From Mesobacillus sp. AQ2 (lineage in GTDB: Bacteria > Bacillota > Bacilli > Bacillales > Cytobacillaceae), in assembly GCF_030122805.1 (NCBI RefSeq), contig NZ_CP126080.1, positions 1,493,001 to 1,557,000 of the forward strand: a stretch of 64,000 bases of DNA. Reading direction: 5' to 3'. This document shows, piece after piece, positions 26,595 to 35,219 of this stretch. The notes beneath the pieces are model-generated. The model worked only from the letters and a program-made list of their open reading frames with translations, did not search any database and had not been told where the DNA came from. Both the position numbers and the translations under genes were made by a program. The first letter of the stretch is position 1. Each line of letters begins with the position of its first letter.

Positions 26595-27320
26595 TCATGA
26601 AAACATTCTATTCATTGCCCGTTTAAGGTCGGGCTGCCAATAGGTCCATGTATGGTCTCCGCTGAATTCTTCGTAAAAATAGCCAAAGCCTTTTTCTTTA
26701 AAAATCTTTGAAAGATCCCTGTTTGGCGTCAGGAAATCTTTGTTTTTGGATGAGGTCGTCTTAACGGTTGTCTCCTGTTCGCCGACCGTGTGGTATATAT
26801 TCAGCAATTCAGGCTGACTGAAGTTCTTAACCGCGGAAAATACTTCCTTATTCACATATGGTGATTGAAGCAGAACTTTTCCAAAAGTATGAGGATACTG
26901 GATAGCGGCAAGCAACGAAACTGTTGCTGCAAGCGAATCCCCGACCAAAGCGCGTCCCATGCCCATTTGGTATGTTGGATAACGTTCATCCAGGTAAGGG
27001 ACAAGCTCATGAGCAAGAAAGCGGATATAGGCCTGGTGCTGCTCTCCTTTTGGATGGTATTTTCGGCGCCGGTCTTCGACGGAATCATATGGGATTCCAA
27101 CGATGATGACGTTTTCAATTTCTTTTTTGGCAAGGAATTCATCCGCAATCCTGCCTATCCTCCCTAATTGGAAATAATCGCGGCCATCCTGTGCGATCAG
27201 CAAGGAGTATTTATACAGCGGGGAATAATTGGCAGGCAGGTAGACCAGCATTGTGATATCTTCACCCAGCTCCTTGCTTTGGAGTGTGATTTCTTCAATT
27301 TTGCCCATAGGATAATCCAT
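26595..27320 (-). CDS. yjcH: Esterase-like alpha/beta hydrolase YjcH
   Basis: A 241-residue protein of the enterochelin-esterase/esterase D group. Seen: MLVYLPANYSPLYKYSLLIAQDG at the N-terminus, the nucleophile elbow ALVGDSLAA (Ser in GDSLA) and a late His in SGDHTWTYWQPDL. Substrate unknown. First gene of the leftward yjcH-G-F group; a 115-base gap precedes yjcG. Confidence 0.88.
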   Translation of the reverse strand: MDYPMGKIEEITLQSKELGEDITMLVYLPANYSPLYKYSLLIAQDGRDYFQLGRIGRIADEFLAKKEIENVIIVGIPYDSVEDRRRKYHPKGEQHQAYIRFLAHELVPYLDERYPTYQMGMGRALVGDSLAATVSLLAAIQYPHTFGKVLLQSPYVNKEVFSAVKNFSQPELLNIYHTVGEQETTVKTTSSKNKDFLTPNRDLSKIFKEKGFGYFYEEFSGDHTWTYWQPDLKRAMNRMFS

Positions 27321-27453
27321 ATATTTACCTCCAAATCCTTCGATTTGCTATTTTACTTTTTACCGTCAAAACGATTTTAGCATATGTATTTTTAAAAAGC
27401 TTTTCAGGTAATGTATTATAAGCCGGCATGAAATTAGTAAGCAAGTAAGATGT

Positions 27454-27484
27454 TTGACAATTGTGTGAAGTCTTATGGTAGAAT
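27454..27484 (+). promoter_or_regulatory. Promoter of the TRAP transporter operon
   Basis: Perfect TTGACA (27454-27459) and extended -10 TGG-TAGAAT (27476-27484), spacer 19, about 37 bases before the start codon. Confidence 0.55.
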
Positions 27485-27520
27485 TATGGTGAACATTTAT
27501 ATATCAAAGGGGGAAATCTG

Positions 27521-28513
27521 ATGAAAAAAAGAAAGTTTCTTTTATTCACTGCTCTTGTGCTAGTGCTTTCGATGGTGCTATCAGCTTGTGGCGGCGGCTC
27601 TGACGAAAAGGGTGGAGAAGGAAAATCACAAGAAAAACCTAAATTCATGAGCATCCTTACTGGCGGTACGGGTGGTACATACTTCCCGCTTGGCGGAGCT
27701 TTCGCCAAGATTGTGTCTGATGCAACGGGTATCGATACAAATGCGGAAACAACAGGAGCATCTGCTGAAAACATGCAGAGCATTAAGGATGGAAAAGGTG
27801 AAATCGCCTTCACTCAAACAGATATCGCTTCTTATGCAACTGAAGGAAAGCTGATGTTTGATGGAAACAAAATCGATAATATTAAAGCGATCGGTACTCT
27901 TTATCCTGAAACAATCCAAATCGTTACAACTGAAAAATCAGGCATCAAATCCGTTGGAGACCTGAAAGGTAAAAAGGTATCGATAGGTGCACCAGGGTCT
28001 GGAACTGCAGCGAATGCAGAACAAATCCTTGAGGCTTATGGAATGTCAGTTGATGATATCAAGAAGCAGGATTTAAGCTTTGATGAATCAGTAAATGGCA
28101 TTAAAGACGGAAATATCGATGCTGCATTCGTTACGGCGGGACATCCGACTGCAGCTGTTGAAGAGCTTTCTGCGACAGAAAAAGTTGTAATCGTTCCTAT
28201 TGAGGCTGATAAGGCTGATAAACTAATTGAAAAGTATCCATACTACGCAAAAGAAGTAGTACCTTCAGGAACTTATAAGTTGGGTTCCGATGTGCCAACT
28301 GTTGCTGTTCTGGCAATGCTGGTAGTAAAGTCTGATCTTTCAGATGAAGTTGTTTACGATATCACTAAATCAATTTTTGAAAACCTTGACCAGGTACAAC
28401 ATGCAAAAGCTAAGCAAATTAAGCTTGAAAATGCTTTGAATGGTGTAGGTATTGACGTACACCCAGGAGCACAGAAGTATTTTGATGAAAAAGGAATCAA
28501 AGCTGCTGAGTAA
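27521..28513 (+). CDS. TAXI-family TRAP transporter solute-binding lipoprotein
   Basis: A 330-residue extracytoplasmic binding protein. Signal peptide with lipobox LSAC (Cys23), then the TAXI signature SILTGGTGGTYFPLGGAFAKIVSD and later the GAPGSGTAANAEQILEAYG phosphate-like loop. TAXI proteins deliver substrates such as dicarboxylates or amino acids to a fused DctQM permease; the ligand is not predictable. It is followed by two hairpins before the DUF1850 gene, which would let the binding protein be made in excess. Confidence 0.92.
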   Translation: MKKRKFLLFTALVLVLSMVLSACGGGSDEKGGEGKSQEKPKFMSILTGGTGGTYFPLGGAFAKIVSDATGIDTNAETTGASAENMQSIKDGKGEIAFTQTDIASYATEGKLMFDGNKIDNIKAIGTLYPETIQIVTTEKSGIKSVGDLKGKKVSIGAPGSGTAANAEQILEAYGMSVDDIKKQDLSFDESVNGIKDGNIDAAFVTAGHPTAAVEELSATEKVVIVPIEADKADKLIEKYPYYAKEVVPSGTYKLGSDVPTVAVLAMLVVKSDLSDEVVYDITKSIFENLDQVQHAKAKQIKLENALNGVGIDVHPGAQKYFDEKGIKAAE

Positions 28514-28525
28514 TATTCAAAACCC

Positions 28526-28561
28526 GACCGGACAAAATCCTTTTGTGGATTTTGCCCGGTC
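28526..28561 (+). terminator. Hairpin after the TAXI binding-protein gene
   Basis: Arms of 15 bases (GACCGG...AAAATCC/GGATTTT...CCGGTC) with one mismatch and no T-run; more likely an mRNA-stabilising hairpin than a terminator. Confidence 0.55.
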
Positions 28562-28611
28562 AATAAATATTTCTGGACTGCATTTGTACTCCGGAGGTTC
28601 CACTAAAGAAC

Positions 28612-28640
28612 AGACCGAACTCTATTCCGGTCTTTTTTTA
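28612..28640 (+). terminator. Partial terminator before the DUF1850 gene
   Basis: AGACCG/CGGTCT stem with a TTTTTTT tail inside the TRAP operon. Confidence 0.6.
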
Positions 28641-28693
28641 CTGAATATTTATCAAACCTCTTTGAGCGATATCAGACAGGCGAGGAATGGATA

Positions 28694-29230
28694 ATGAAAT
28701 CAATAAAATTCAATAAAAAGATCTTCGTTCTGTTGCTCCTCATTATGTTAATTTTAATTATCTCAATCAATATTCCATATAAACAAGCTCTTGTTTTTCT
28801 TCAACCTGAAGAAGAAGATATACTATGCTATGTACCTATTGCACAAGGGGACAAGTTTAAGATAAAGTATACACATTCCATCCATTTGTCCGATGTAATT
28901 GAAAGCTATAAAATTACCGAACAAAATGAGATTCAGCAATACGAATTGGAGTATGAAGATTTTGCCATTGGTATGCCATCAGAAATTGCAGAAGGGGAAC
29001 ATTTTGAAATGCAGGATGGCAAGTACCGTATAAAGAATATGGAAAGAAGGTTTAAGCACTTCGACCTGCGAGTCGGCAAGGTGAGGGCTAATCACACGTT
29101 TATGCAAGGTAAAGTCTCCTTTCCACTTTCCAAGGCAATTGAACCAGGAACGAGAGTAAGGATACAAGTAATGAAAATTAATGTTATTCAGCAAATGAAA
29201 GGAGTGAATATCCTTGAGCATGAAGAATGA
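28694..29230 (+). CDS. DUF1850 protein of the TRAP-TAXI operon
   Basis: A 178-residue protein with one N-terminal membrane anchor (about 10-28) and an extracellular DUF1850 domain (IKYTHSIHLSDVIESYKI, FAIGMPSEIAEGE). DUF1850 is regularly encoded between TAXI binding proteins and their permease, so it is presumed to help that transporter. Its end overlaps the permease gene by 17 bases. Confidence 0.85.
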   Translation: MKSIKFNKKIFVLLLLIMLILIISINIPYKQALVFLQPEEEDILCYVPIAQGDKFKIKYTHSIHLSDVIESYKITEQNEIQQYELEYEDFAIGMPSEIAEGEHFEMQDGKYRIKNMERRFKHFDLRVGKVRANHTFMQGKVSFPLSKAIEPGTRVRIQVMKINVIQQMKGVNILEHEE

Positions 29231-31172
29231 AACTTTATCTGAACAGGAACAGCAGGAGCTGCTGGAAAAATACGATCCTGAAGCTGCCTCAAGGAAATTA
29301 AATGGAATTATGGGCATGATTGCATTCATTATGCTGCTGTCATTCTCACTATTCCAGTTGTACACATCCATCTTTGGGGTTTTGACGGCACAGTTGCAGA
29401 GGTCCATCCATTTGGGGTTTGCGCTTGCACTGATTTTTATTTTATTTCCTGCACGCAAAAAAGACCGTGTACATAATAAAGTCGCATGGTACGATATTTT
29501 ACTGGCGATTATCGCAATAGCTGTAGGTGCCTATTGGCCATTAATGATTGATGAACTGGTAAACAGGGTTGGGCGTCTTACTCCGGTTGATTTTTACATT
29601 GGTCTTGCTGCTGTTTTACTCGTCCTCGAAGCGACCAGGAGAACGGTAGGACTGCCGATTACGGTTATTGCGGTTCTGTTTTTGGGTTATGCATTGTATG
29701 GTCCATATATGCCGGGTTTCCTCGCACACAGAGGACTTGAACTTGACAGCTTGATCCAGACAATGTTCTTCACAACTGAAGGTATCTTAGGAACACCATT
29801 AGGGGTTTCTTCTACGTTTATCTTCTTATTCTTGTTATTTGGCGCGTTTCTAGTGAAAACAGGCGTTGGCCAATATTTTAACGATCTTGCTGTTTCTATC
29901 GCTGGAAAAAGAGTTGGTGGTCCGGCAAAGGTAGCGATTTTTTCTAGTGCATTGCAAGGAACAATCAGCGGCAGTTCCGTGGCTAACGTAGTCACGTCAG
30001 GCTCATTTACGATTCCTATGATGAAAAAGCTCGGATATCGTAAAGAATTTGCTGGAGCAGTAGAAGCAGCTGCTTCTACCGGTGGCCAGCTTATGCCGCC
30101 TATCATGGGTGCAGCTGCTTTCTTGATGGTGGAATTCATTGGCGGCGGCATCACATACTGGGATATCGCTAAGGCTGCAGCCATTCCAGCGCTGCTTTAT
30201 TTTACCGGGATTTGGATCATGACACATTTTGAAGCAAAACGGGTCGGCCTGCGCGGATTGAAGGATGAAGAAATGCCTGACCGCAAAGAAGTTCTGGCTA
30301 AAATCTATTTGCTATTGCCAATATTGGCTGTAATTGTCCTGATGGTAAGCGGAATGAGTGTTATGAGAGCCGCTCTATGGAGTATTGTTATTACTGTGGT
30401 GGTTAGTGCGATAAAGAAAGAAACCCGGATTGGTTTCAGAGATGTAATTGATGCGCTTGTCGATGGGGCACGCACGGCGTTAGGTGTTGCGGCTGCAACT
30501 GCTGCTGCTGGTATTATCGTAGGGGTTGTAACCAAAACCGGCCTTGGCCTGAAGCTAGCCAATGGATTGTTGGATCTTGCCGGAGGACATTTACTCCTCA
30601 CCCTGGCGTTTACAATGGTTGCATCCCTGGTATTAGGAATGGGGTCACCGACAACAGCAAACTATGTCATTACGTCAACCATTGCAGCACCGGCCATCAT
30701 TTTGCTGGGAGTACCTGATTTATCTGCACATTTATTTGTATTCTATTTCGGGATCATCGCTGATATTACACCTCCAGTAGCGCTGGCGGCATTTGCGGCA
30801 GCTGGTGTGTCAGGCGGTGAACCAATAAAAACAGGGGTTAACTCAGCAAAGCTGGCAATAGCAGCGTTCATCATCCCTTATATGTTCGTATTGTCTCCAG
30901 AATTGTTAATGATTGATACAACATGGTATTACCTTATCTGGGTGGTGTTTACGGCACTTGCCGGCATGATGCTGATTGGTGCAGGTATTATTGGTTTCTG
31001 GCTGAGGAAATTGTTCTGGTACGAGAGAATAATTGGAGTTGTAAGCGGCTTAATGCTGATTTATCCTGAAAAAATTACTGATATAATCGGACTTGGTTCC
31101 TTTGTTCTACTCATTGCATTGCAAATTCTGATCAAGAGACACAATACACCTGAGCCAAATACAGTTAGTTAA
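29214..31172 (+). CDS. Fused TRAP transporter permease (DctQM)
   Basis: A 652-residue permease in which the small DctQ-like part (about 25-140) is joined to the large DctM channel (about 140-620). GVVTKTGLG, GMGSPTTANYVITSTIAAP and the GGQLMPPIMGAAAF block are family motifs; about 16-18 hydrophobic segments. Works with the TAXI lipoprotein and uses an ion gradient. A TTG start with GGAG nine bases upstream fits better than the internal ATG two codons on. Overlaps the DUF1850 gene. Confidence 0.93.
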   Translation: MSMKNETLSEQEQQELLEKYDPEAASRKLNGIMGMIAFIMLLSFSLFQLYTSIFGVLTAQLQRSIHLGFALALIFILFPARKKDRVHNKVAWYDILLAIIAIAVGAYWPLMIDELVNRVGRLTPVDFYIGLAAVLLVLEATRRTVGLPITVIAVLFLGYALYGPYMPGFLAHRGLELDSLIQTMFFTTEGILGTPLGVSSTFIFLFLLFGAFLVKTGVGQYFNDLAVSIAGKRVGGPAKVAIFSSALQGTISGSSVANVVTSGSFTIPMMKKLGYRKEFAGAVEAAASTGGQLMPPIMGAAAFLMVEFIGGGITYWDIAKAAAIPALLYFTGIWIMTHFEAKRVGLRGLKDEEMPDRKEVLAKIYLLLPILAVIVLMVSGMSVMRAALWSIVITVVVSAIKKETRIGFRDVIDALVDGARTALGVAAATAAAGIIVGVVTKTGLGLKLANGLLDLAGGHLLLTLAFTMVASLVLGMGSPTTANYVITSTIAAPAIILLGVPDLSAHLFVFYFGIIADITPPVALAAFAAAGVSGGEPIKTGVNSAKLAIAAFIIPYMFVLSPELLMIDTTWYYLIWVVFTALAGMMLIGAGIIGFWLRKLFWYERIIGVVSGLMLIYPEKITDIIGLGSFVLLIALQILIKRHNTPEPNTVS

Positions 31173-31177
31173 TTTTT

Positions 31178-31210
31178 AGAAGTCCTCATTCCGGGGGCTT
31201 CTTTTTTAAC
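31178..31210 (+). terminator. Terminator after the TRAP permease gene
   Basis: AGAAGTCC.../GGGGGCTTCT stem with TTTTTT tail. Confidence 0.75.
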
Positions 31211-31427
31211 TGGTTTTAAGAAAGTGCCGTTTTTCTGGCATGATGGATAGGATGTTTTCAACCTTGAATAAACGTTCATCGTTTCTAAGGAAACAAAATG
31301 CTTTAAAGTAATCCCCACTGATCTCTTTTACAATAATCCTACGCTGTGTAATCTGGTTATCGACTGCAAAATAAATCATTTCAACAGGCTGGTTTTCTTT
31401 TAGTGATTTTTCCAAAAGGAAATTCAT
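31206..31427 (-). CDS. Small WYL-type protein with an SOS-like promoter
   Basis: A 73-residue protein that consists almost only of a WYL-like fold: PVEMIYFAVDNQITQRRIIVKEI, then YFKAFCFLRNDERLFKVENILSIMP, matching the WYL pattern of hydrophobic strand, Cys-x-LR and R-x-F-x-v-x-x-I. WYL domains bind nucleotides or single-stranded nucleic acid and occur in DNA-damage regulators. Here there is no DNA-binding domain. ATG 31427 follows AGGAG by eight bases. A LexA-like box sits inside its promoter. Function unknown. Confidence 0.7.
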   Translation of the reverse strand: MNFLLEKSLKENQPVEMIYFAVDNQITQRRIIVKEISGDYFKAFCFLRNDERLFKVENILSIMPEKRHFLKTS

Positions 31428-31456
31428 GTGATTCACTCCTTTTCTTTTATAATTAT

Positions 31457-31486
31457 ATTATACCCGAACATTCGTTCTTTATTCAA
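31457..31486 (-). promoter_or_regulatory. Promoter of the WYL gene with LexA-like box in the spacer
   Basis: On the minus strand TTGAAT (31481-31486), 18-base spacer, TATAAT (31457-31462). The spacer contains AGAACGAATGTTCG (31465-31478), 13 of 14 positions of the Bacillus LexA consensus CGAACRNRYGTTYG. Confidence 0.72.
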
Positions 31487-31493
31487 TTATTTC

Positions 31494-31536
31494 AGAACAA
31501 ATGTTCGTTGTTTTGGCGGATGGGTAGTGGTATAAT
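31494..31536 (+). promoter_or_regulatory. Promoter of the Nudix gene with adjoining LexA-like box
   Basis: AGAACAAATGTTCG (31494-31507, 13 of 14 LexA positions) directly abuts the -35 TTGTTT (31508-31513); 17 bases on is TATAAT (31531-31536) with an upstream TGG. Confidence 0.72.
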
Positions 31537-31556
31537 CTGGAATGGAGGTGTTATGG

Positions 31557-32174
31557 ATGGAGAGCGAAATGCTTAGGATTTTTGATCAACATGGGACCTG
31601 CCTGGGAACAGCACCGAGGTCCCGTGTACATAAAGCTGGCCACTGGCATGAGACATTCCATTGCTGGTTTGCAGAGCGGATAAACGGAGATGACTTTCTT
31701 TATTTTCAAGTTCGCAGTTCCGCTAAGAAAGATTATTCCGGTTTGCTGGATATCACTGCAGCGGGGCATATTCTGGCTAATGAAAGCCCTCTTGATGGCT
31801 TGAGGGAAGTAAAGGAAGAACTCGGAATCGACGTGACTGTTGAAGATTTACAATCTTTAGGTACCATCAAAGATTCACTGATCAGTCCAGAATTCATTGA
31901 CCGAGAGCTATGCCATGTTTTCTTGTACAAGGAACATCAGCCTTTTGAAAAATTCCAGCTGCAAAAGGATGAGGTCTCAGGGATCATGGTGGCAAGCATG
32001 ACCGATTTTGAAGATCTATGGTTTGCTAAATCCAGTGAAATAAGGCTCAAAGGTTTCAAGGTAAGTGAGGAAGGCGAAAAGAAACCAAAAGAGATGCTGG
32101 CCTCCAAAAAGGATTTTGTGCCTCATGAAGATGAGTATATTAAAAGGGTCATCCAAAGTATAAGAAATTCATAA
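31557..32174 (+). CDS. Nudix hydrolase (isopentenyl-diphosphate-isomerase-like)
   Basis: A 205-residue Nudix protein. The Nudix box reads GHILANESPLDGLREVKEEL, with six instead of seven residues between the first Glu and REV, a spacing seen in the IDI-like subgroup. The N-terminal LRIFDQHGTCLGTAPRSRVHKAGHWHETFHCWF is typical of this subgroup. Substrate unknown. ATG 31557 follows GGAGGTG; the ATG at 31542 overlaps that site. Its promoter carries a LexA-like box, so it may be damage-inducible. Confidence 0.85.
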   Translation: MESEMLRIFDQHGTCLGTAPRSRVHKAGHWHETFHCWFAERINGDDFLYFQVRSSAKKDYSGLLDITAAGHILANESPLDGLREVKEELGIDVTVEDLQSLGTIKDSLISPEFIDRELCHVFLYKEHQPFEKFQLQKDEVSGIMVASMTDFEDLWFAKSSEIRLKGFKVSEEGEKKPKEMLASKKDFVPHEDEYIKRVIQSIRNS

Positions 32175-32202
32175 TCCAGATAATTTTTATGGGGAAAAAT
32201 TA

Positions 32203-32231
32203 TTGACTTTATACTGAATCCAGTATATATT
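32203..32231 (+). promoter_or_regulatory. Promoter of tRNA-Val
   Basis: TTGACT (32203-32208), 17-base spacer, TATATT (32226-32231), 35 bases before the mature tRNA. Confidence 0.75.
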
Positions 32232-32266
32232 AATTAATGTCCTCATTAAATAGGACAACTTAGAAC

Positions 32267-32339
32267 GATTCCTTAGCTCAGCTGGGAGAGCGCTACCTTG
32301 ACAGGGTAGAGGTCGCTGGTTCGAACCCAGTAGGAATCA
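32267..32339 (+). tRNA. tRNA-Val(GAC)
   Basis: A 73-nt cloverleaf: acceptor GATTCCT/AGGAATC plus discriminator A, D-arm with AGCTCAGCTGGGAGAGC, anticodon stem CTACC/GGTAG with loop TTGACAG (anticodon GAC at 32300-32302) and T-arm CTGGTTCGAACCCAG. CCA is not encoded. A hairpin terminator follows. Very close to B. subtilis tRNA-Val(GAC). Confidence 0.96.
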
Positions 32340-32348
32340 TACTTTTGA

Positions 32349-32391
32349 AAAAGCCCCCATCTCTTATATAACAAGGGATGGAGGCTTTTTT
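32349..32391 (+). terminator. Terminator after tRNA-Val
   Basis: AAAGCC-CCATC/GATGG-GGCTTT imperfect stem with T-run. Confidence 0.8.
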
Positions 32392-32482
32392 GTTTTGCCA
32401 ACACTTCTTTTACCAGACAAGCAGGCGGAATCAATCAGCCACTACTTTTTCAAAACTTATTGCCGTTTTCCCTTCAAAATGT

Positions 32483-32517
32483 TCAGTTAAGCTCAATGCC
32501 TAACTGAGCTTTTTTAT
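32483..32517 (+). terminator. Second hairpin terminator downstream of tRNA-Val
   Basis: AAGCTCA/TGAGCTT stem with TTTTTT tail; an overlapping CAGTTA/TAACTG stem is mutually exclusive with it. No gene is visible between the two terminators. Confidence 0.6.
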
Positions 32518-32621
32518 TATTAGCTGCTGATAATATACCTTCTTCCTGCTTCCCGTTAATTTAGAGTGATAATTTCATTTAACTTAGAAAAAAATAAGGA
32601 TTAGGAAAGGAGGGATAGCAA

Positions 32622-33011
32622 ATGCCTGTGAAAAAGTTGGTTACAGGATTGATTTTGTTTGTAGCATTGTTCACGGTTGTGACAACAATAGGCTTACATA
32701 GTAGTTTTGCCGAAACTGGTGTTGCAACTAAACCAATGGAGAATGTTAATATGATTGAGGTAGAGTTGAATGATAATTACTTTAATCCAAAAGTTATCAG
32801 CATTCCAAACGGAATCACTACAACCTTGAAATTGAGAAACAAAGGGAAGAAAGAGCATACATTTACAGTGGAAAAGCTTGGGATTGACATCGAGCTCCAG
32901 CCAGGAAAAGAAAAAAACATTTCCGTGAAACCAGAACAGAAGGGTACTTATGAATTGATATGCCGGTATCACTTCCAGGAAGGTATGGTTGGGAAGGTAA
33001 ATGTTAATTAA
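32622..33011 (+). CDS. Exported cupredoxin-domain protein
   Basis: A 129-residue protein with a signal peptide (about 1-30, cleavage near SFA-ET) and a single cupredoxin domain (about 44-129). Potential type 1 copper ligands are all present: His79 (KKEHTF), Cys114, His117 and Met122 (CRYHFQEGM). Probably a secreted or membrane-attached copper electron carrier. ATG follows AAAGGAGGG. First gene of the accessory segment after tRNA-Val. Confidence 0.85.
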   Translation: MPVKKLVTGLILFVALFTVVTTIGLHSSFAETGVATKPMENVNMIEVELNDNYFNPKVISIPNGITTTLKLRNKGKKEHTFTVEKLGIDIELQPGKEKNISVKPEQKGTYELICRYHFQEGMVGKVNVN

Positions 33012-33188
33012 AAAGCAGTGCAAATAATGTATTGAGTACCCAAAAAGTTAGAGTGAAATCTAACTTTTTGGGTGTCTCATCAATGCTCCTTTTTATTTTC
33101 GAAACAATAAGAGTAGTTCCACTTCTAATAATGATAAATATAATGTACGGTACGGTGAGCCATATATCATTTAAGATGAGGTGGAAAG

Positions 33189-33749
33189 TTGTATTTTTTT
33201 AAGCCTATTTCTAATGAAGTGCGTTTATCTAAACTGATATTCAAAAAACGCAATAAAACGATGAAGCTCATTTTGGGGTCTTTTTTTGCCTGTATATCAG
33301 TTATGCTACAGGCAGCTGGAGGCTTTTTGCCAGGTATAGGATTATTTTTTAGTCCGCTCGCCACTGCACCTATTTTGTTATGTTCAATGTTTTCCATTCC
33401 ACTTGGAGTAATGTCCTACTTTCTGACCATTATATTGTTATTTATTCTGCAGCCAAGTGAATTAATTGTATTCGCCTTTACAACAGGACTGTTGGGACTG
33501 GGCATAGGAGCAGCATTTTGGTTTTTTAGGAAGAGATTAAGCATTATTGCGGCAGGGACTATTTTTTTAATGCTGGGAATTATCATTTTGCTATTTATCT
33601 TCGACTTTCCCGTTTTAGGACCAGTCGTTTCAGGTTCCTTTTCATTTCTTACAACCGCGGGGATCCTTTTATTTGCTTTACTTTATAGCTGGTTATGGGT
33701 TGAAATTGCTTTAAACATTTTTAATAGACTAAAAAGGTTAATCATTTAG
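33189..33749 (+). CDS. Multi-pass membrane protein of unknown function
   Basis: A 186-residue hydrophobic protein with about five to six membrane segments from residue 25 on (MKLILGSFFACISVMLQAAGGFLPG, PLATAPILLCSMFSIPLG, PSELIVFAFTTGLLGLGIGAAFWFF and two more). The N-terminal half recalls substrate-binding components of ECF transporters, but this is not secure. TTG 33189 has GAGGTGG upstream; ATG 33261 is an alternative without a ribosome site. Strongly AT-rich compared with the core genes. Confidence 0.65.
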   Translation: MYFFKPISNEVRLSKLIFKKRNKTMKLILGSFFACISVMLQAAGGFLPGIGLFFSPLATAPILLCSMFSIPLGVMSYFLTIILLFILQPSELIVFAFTTGLLGLGIGAAFWFFRKRLSIIAAGTIFLMLGIIILLFIFDFPVLGPVVSGSFSFLTTAGILLFALLYSWLWVEIALNIFNRLKRLII

Positions 33750-33815
33750 TGTCTCCTAAATCCACTCACTATTGCCTGGCAGATAAAGCCCTCAGAAATC
33801 AGATAGGCTCAAGAT

Positions 33816-35219
33816 TCAAGGAATGATTTCAAAAATAGTACCCTTGTTAAAGTCAGTCACTTTCATCGAGCCATAAACCCCCAAATATAATCTGGTTTGG
33901 TCCAGATTCGCTCCCAAACTAACATAATAAGCAGATTCAGATCCGAAATTATAGTCAGTTTCAATAATACTATAATCATTTAGTTTACAGTCTGGCCTTA
34001 CCTTAGAATAAGCTAATACTCCTTTAACTGAAGTTGCCGATTCATCCTTGCGGGCTAAATCGGTAAACAAAATGTTTCCCGTTAAAGCCGGTATCCCTTT
34101 CCCCATATATGGTTGGACTCCTGTAAGGGAAGTGCCGCCAAACTTATCTGGTCGTGGATCTTTATGATAATAACTAGTTAATGGCTGAATCCGCCTGACT
34201 GATGTTTCAATTGCTTCATCGTAATAAACAATGGTTTTCTTATCCGAATTCGAATTAGCAGAGCAGACATTCATAATTGAAGTAGGAAAAGCACCTTCCC
34301 AGCCACGCCAGCCAAAGTTAATATACATTTCCTGAGTGGTCCCGGAGTTCATGACAAGTTCAGGGACCGGTATCGGTCTATACTGAATGAATGAATAAAT
34401 CGATTCTGTCAAATCCTGTCCGACATTCCCCACATATTTAATATAATGATTATAATTCCTTTGAAATGAAATCCCTGGTATATTGCGAACTCCTTTGGCA
34501 ATTACCGTAAGTATTTGCTGAACTTGTGCAGGCAGTTCATTAAAACGACTGGCAACATGTGGATTATTGAAAGATGTATTTTTAACTACATCAATTTCAA
34601 TTACTTTACCGGCGATTTCCATATCATCCTGACTCAAATTAAATGGATCATAGCCTAAACCGCCATCTCCTGTTGTTAAAACCAGTTTTCCTGTTTCAGG
34701 TGAAAAGTTTAAGCTATTGACACCATTATGATTAAAAAAGGGCCTTCTTAAGTTCAGCAATGTTCGTCTCTTTTGAGGCTGTCCATTCATTTGGAGAATC
34801 CATTCTTCTACTGTATCAATATGATCAAATTGAACTTCTCTATTATCCCATTTTCGATTTAGGGTGTTTGGGTCACAGGGGTCAGGCATAGAAGTTTCAG
34901 GAAGTGCACCTGGACCTTGTGTTCCAGCTACTGAATAATGAAGATAGAATAGACCATTGTAATAAAACTGAGGGTGAAACGCAAGCCCTAATAATCCCCG
35001 CTCATCATATCCGCCACCTTGATCACCAAGTTTAAGGACTTGCGGTCGAATATCTAAAAAAGTTTTAATGTCTCCGTTACCTATATAAAAAATTTCTCCT
35101 ATTTGGGTTGCAATAAATAATCTTTCAATTGAGTCTCCCGGTAAAATGGCTGTTTTCATAATGGTGGGTAAATTGATCTTGCTTACTACAGGGCGTAAAC
35201 TTACCTTAACTTTTTCCAA
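33816..35219 (-). CDS. Glucose/sorbosone dehydrogenase-like (PQQ beta-propeller) protein
   Basis: A 467-residue protein of the sugar dehydrogenase family. YDERGLLGLAFHP, FFNHNGVNSLNFSPETGKLVLTTGDGG and GVRNIPGISFQ are typical propeller motifs of PQQ-dependent aldose dehydrogenases. There is no N-terminal signal peptide although most relatives are exported, so its location is unclear, and the need for PQQ is only a family inference. Its start follows a GAGGTG motif. Divergent from the ALS-like gene. Confidence 0.75.
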   Translation of the reverse strand: MEKVKVSLRPVVSKINLPTIMKTAILPGDSIERLFIATQIGEIFYIGNGDIKTFLDIRPQVLKLGDQGGGYDERGLLGLAFHPQFYYNGLFYLHYSVAGTQGPGALPETSMPDPCDPNTLNRKWDNREVQFDHIDTVEEWILQMNGQPQKRRTLLNLRRPFFNHNGVNSLNFSPETGKLVLTTGDGGLGYDPFNLSQDDMEIAGKVIEIDVVKNTSFNNPHVASRFNELPAQVQQILTVIAKGVRNIPGISFQRNYNHYIKYVGNVGQDLTESIYSFIQYRPIPVPELVMNSGTTQEMYINFGWRGWEGAFPTSIMNVCSANSNSDKKTIVYYDEAIETSVRRIQPLTSYYHKDPRPDKFGGTSLTGVQPYMGKGIPALTGNILFTDLARKDESATSVKGVLAYSKVRPDCKLNDYSIIETDYNFGSESAYYVSLGANLDQTRLYLGVYGSMKVTDFNKGTIFEIIP

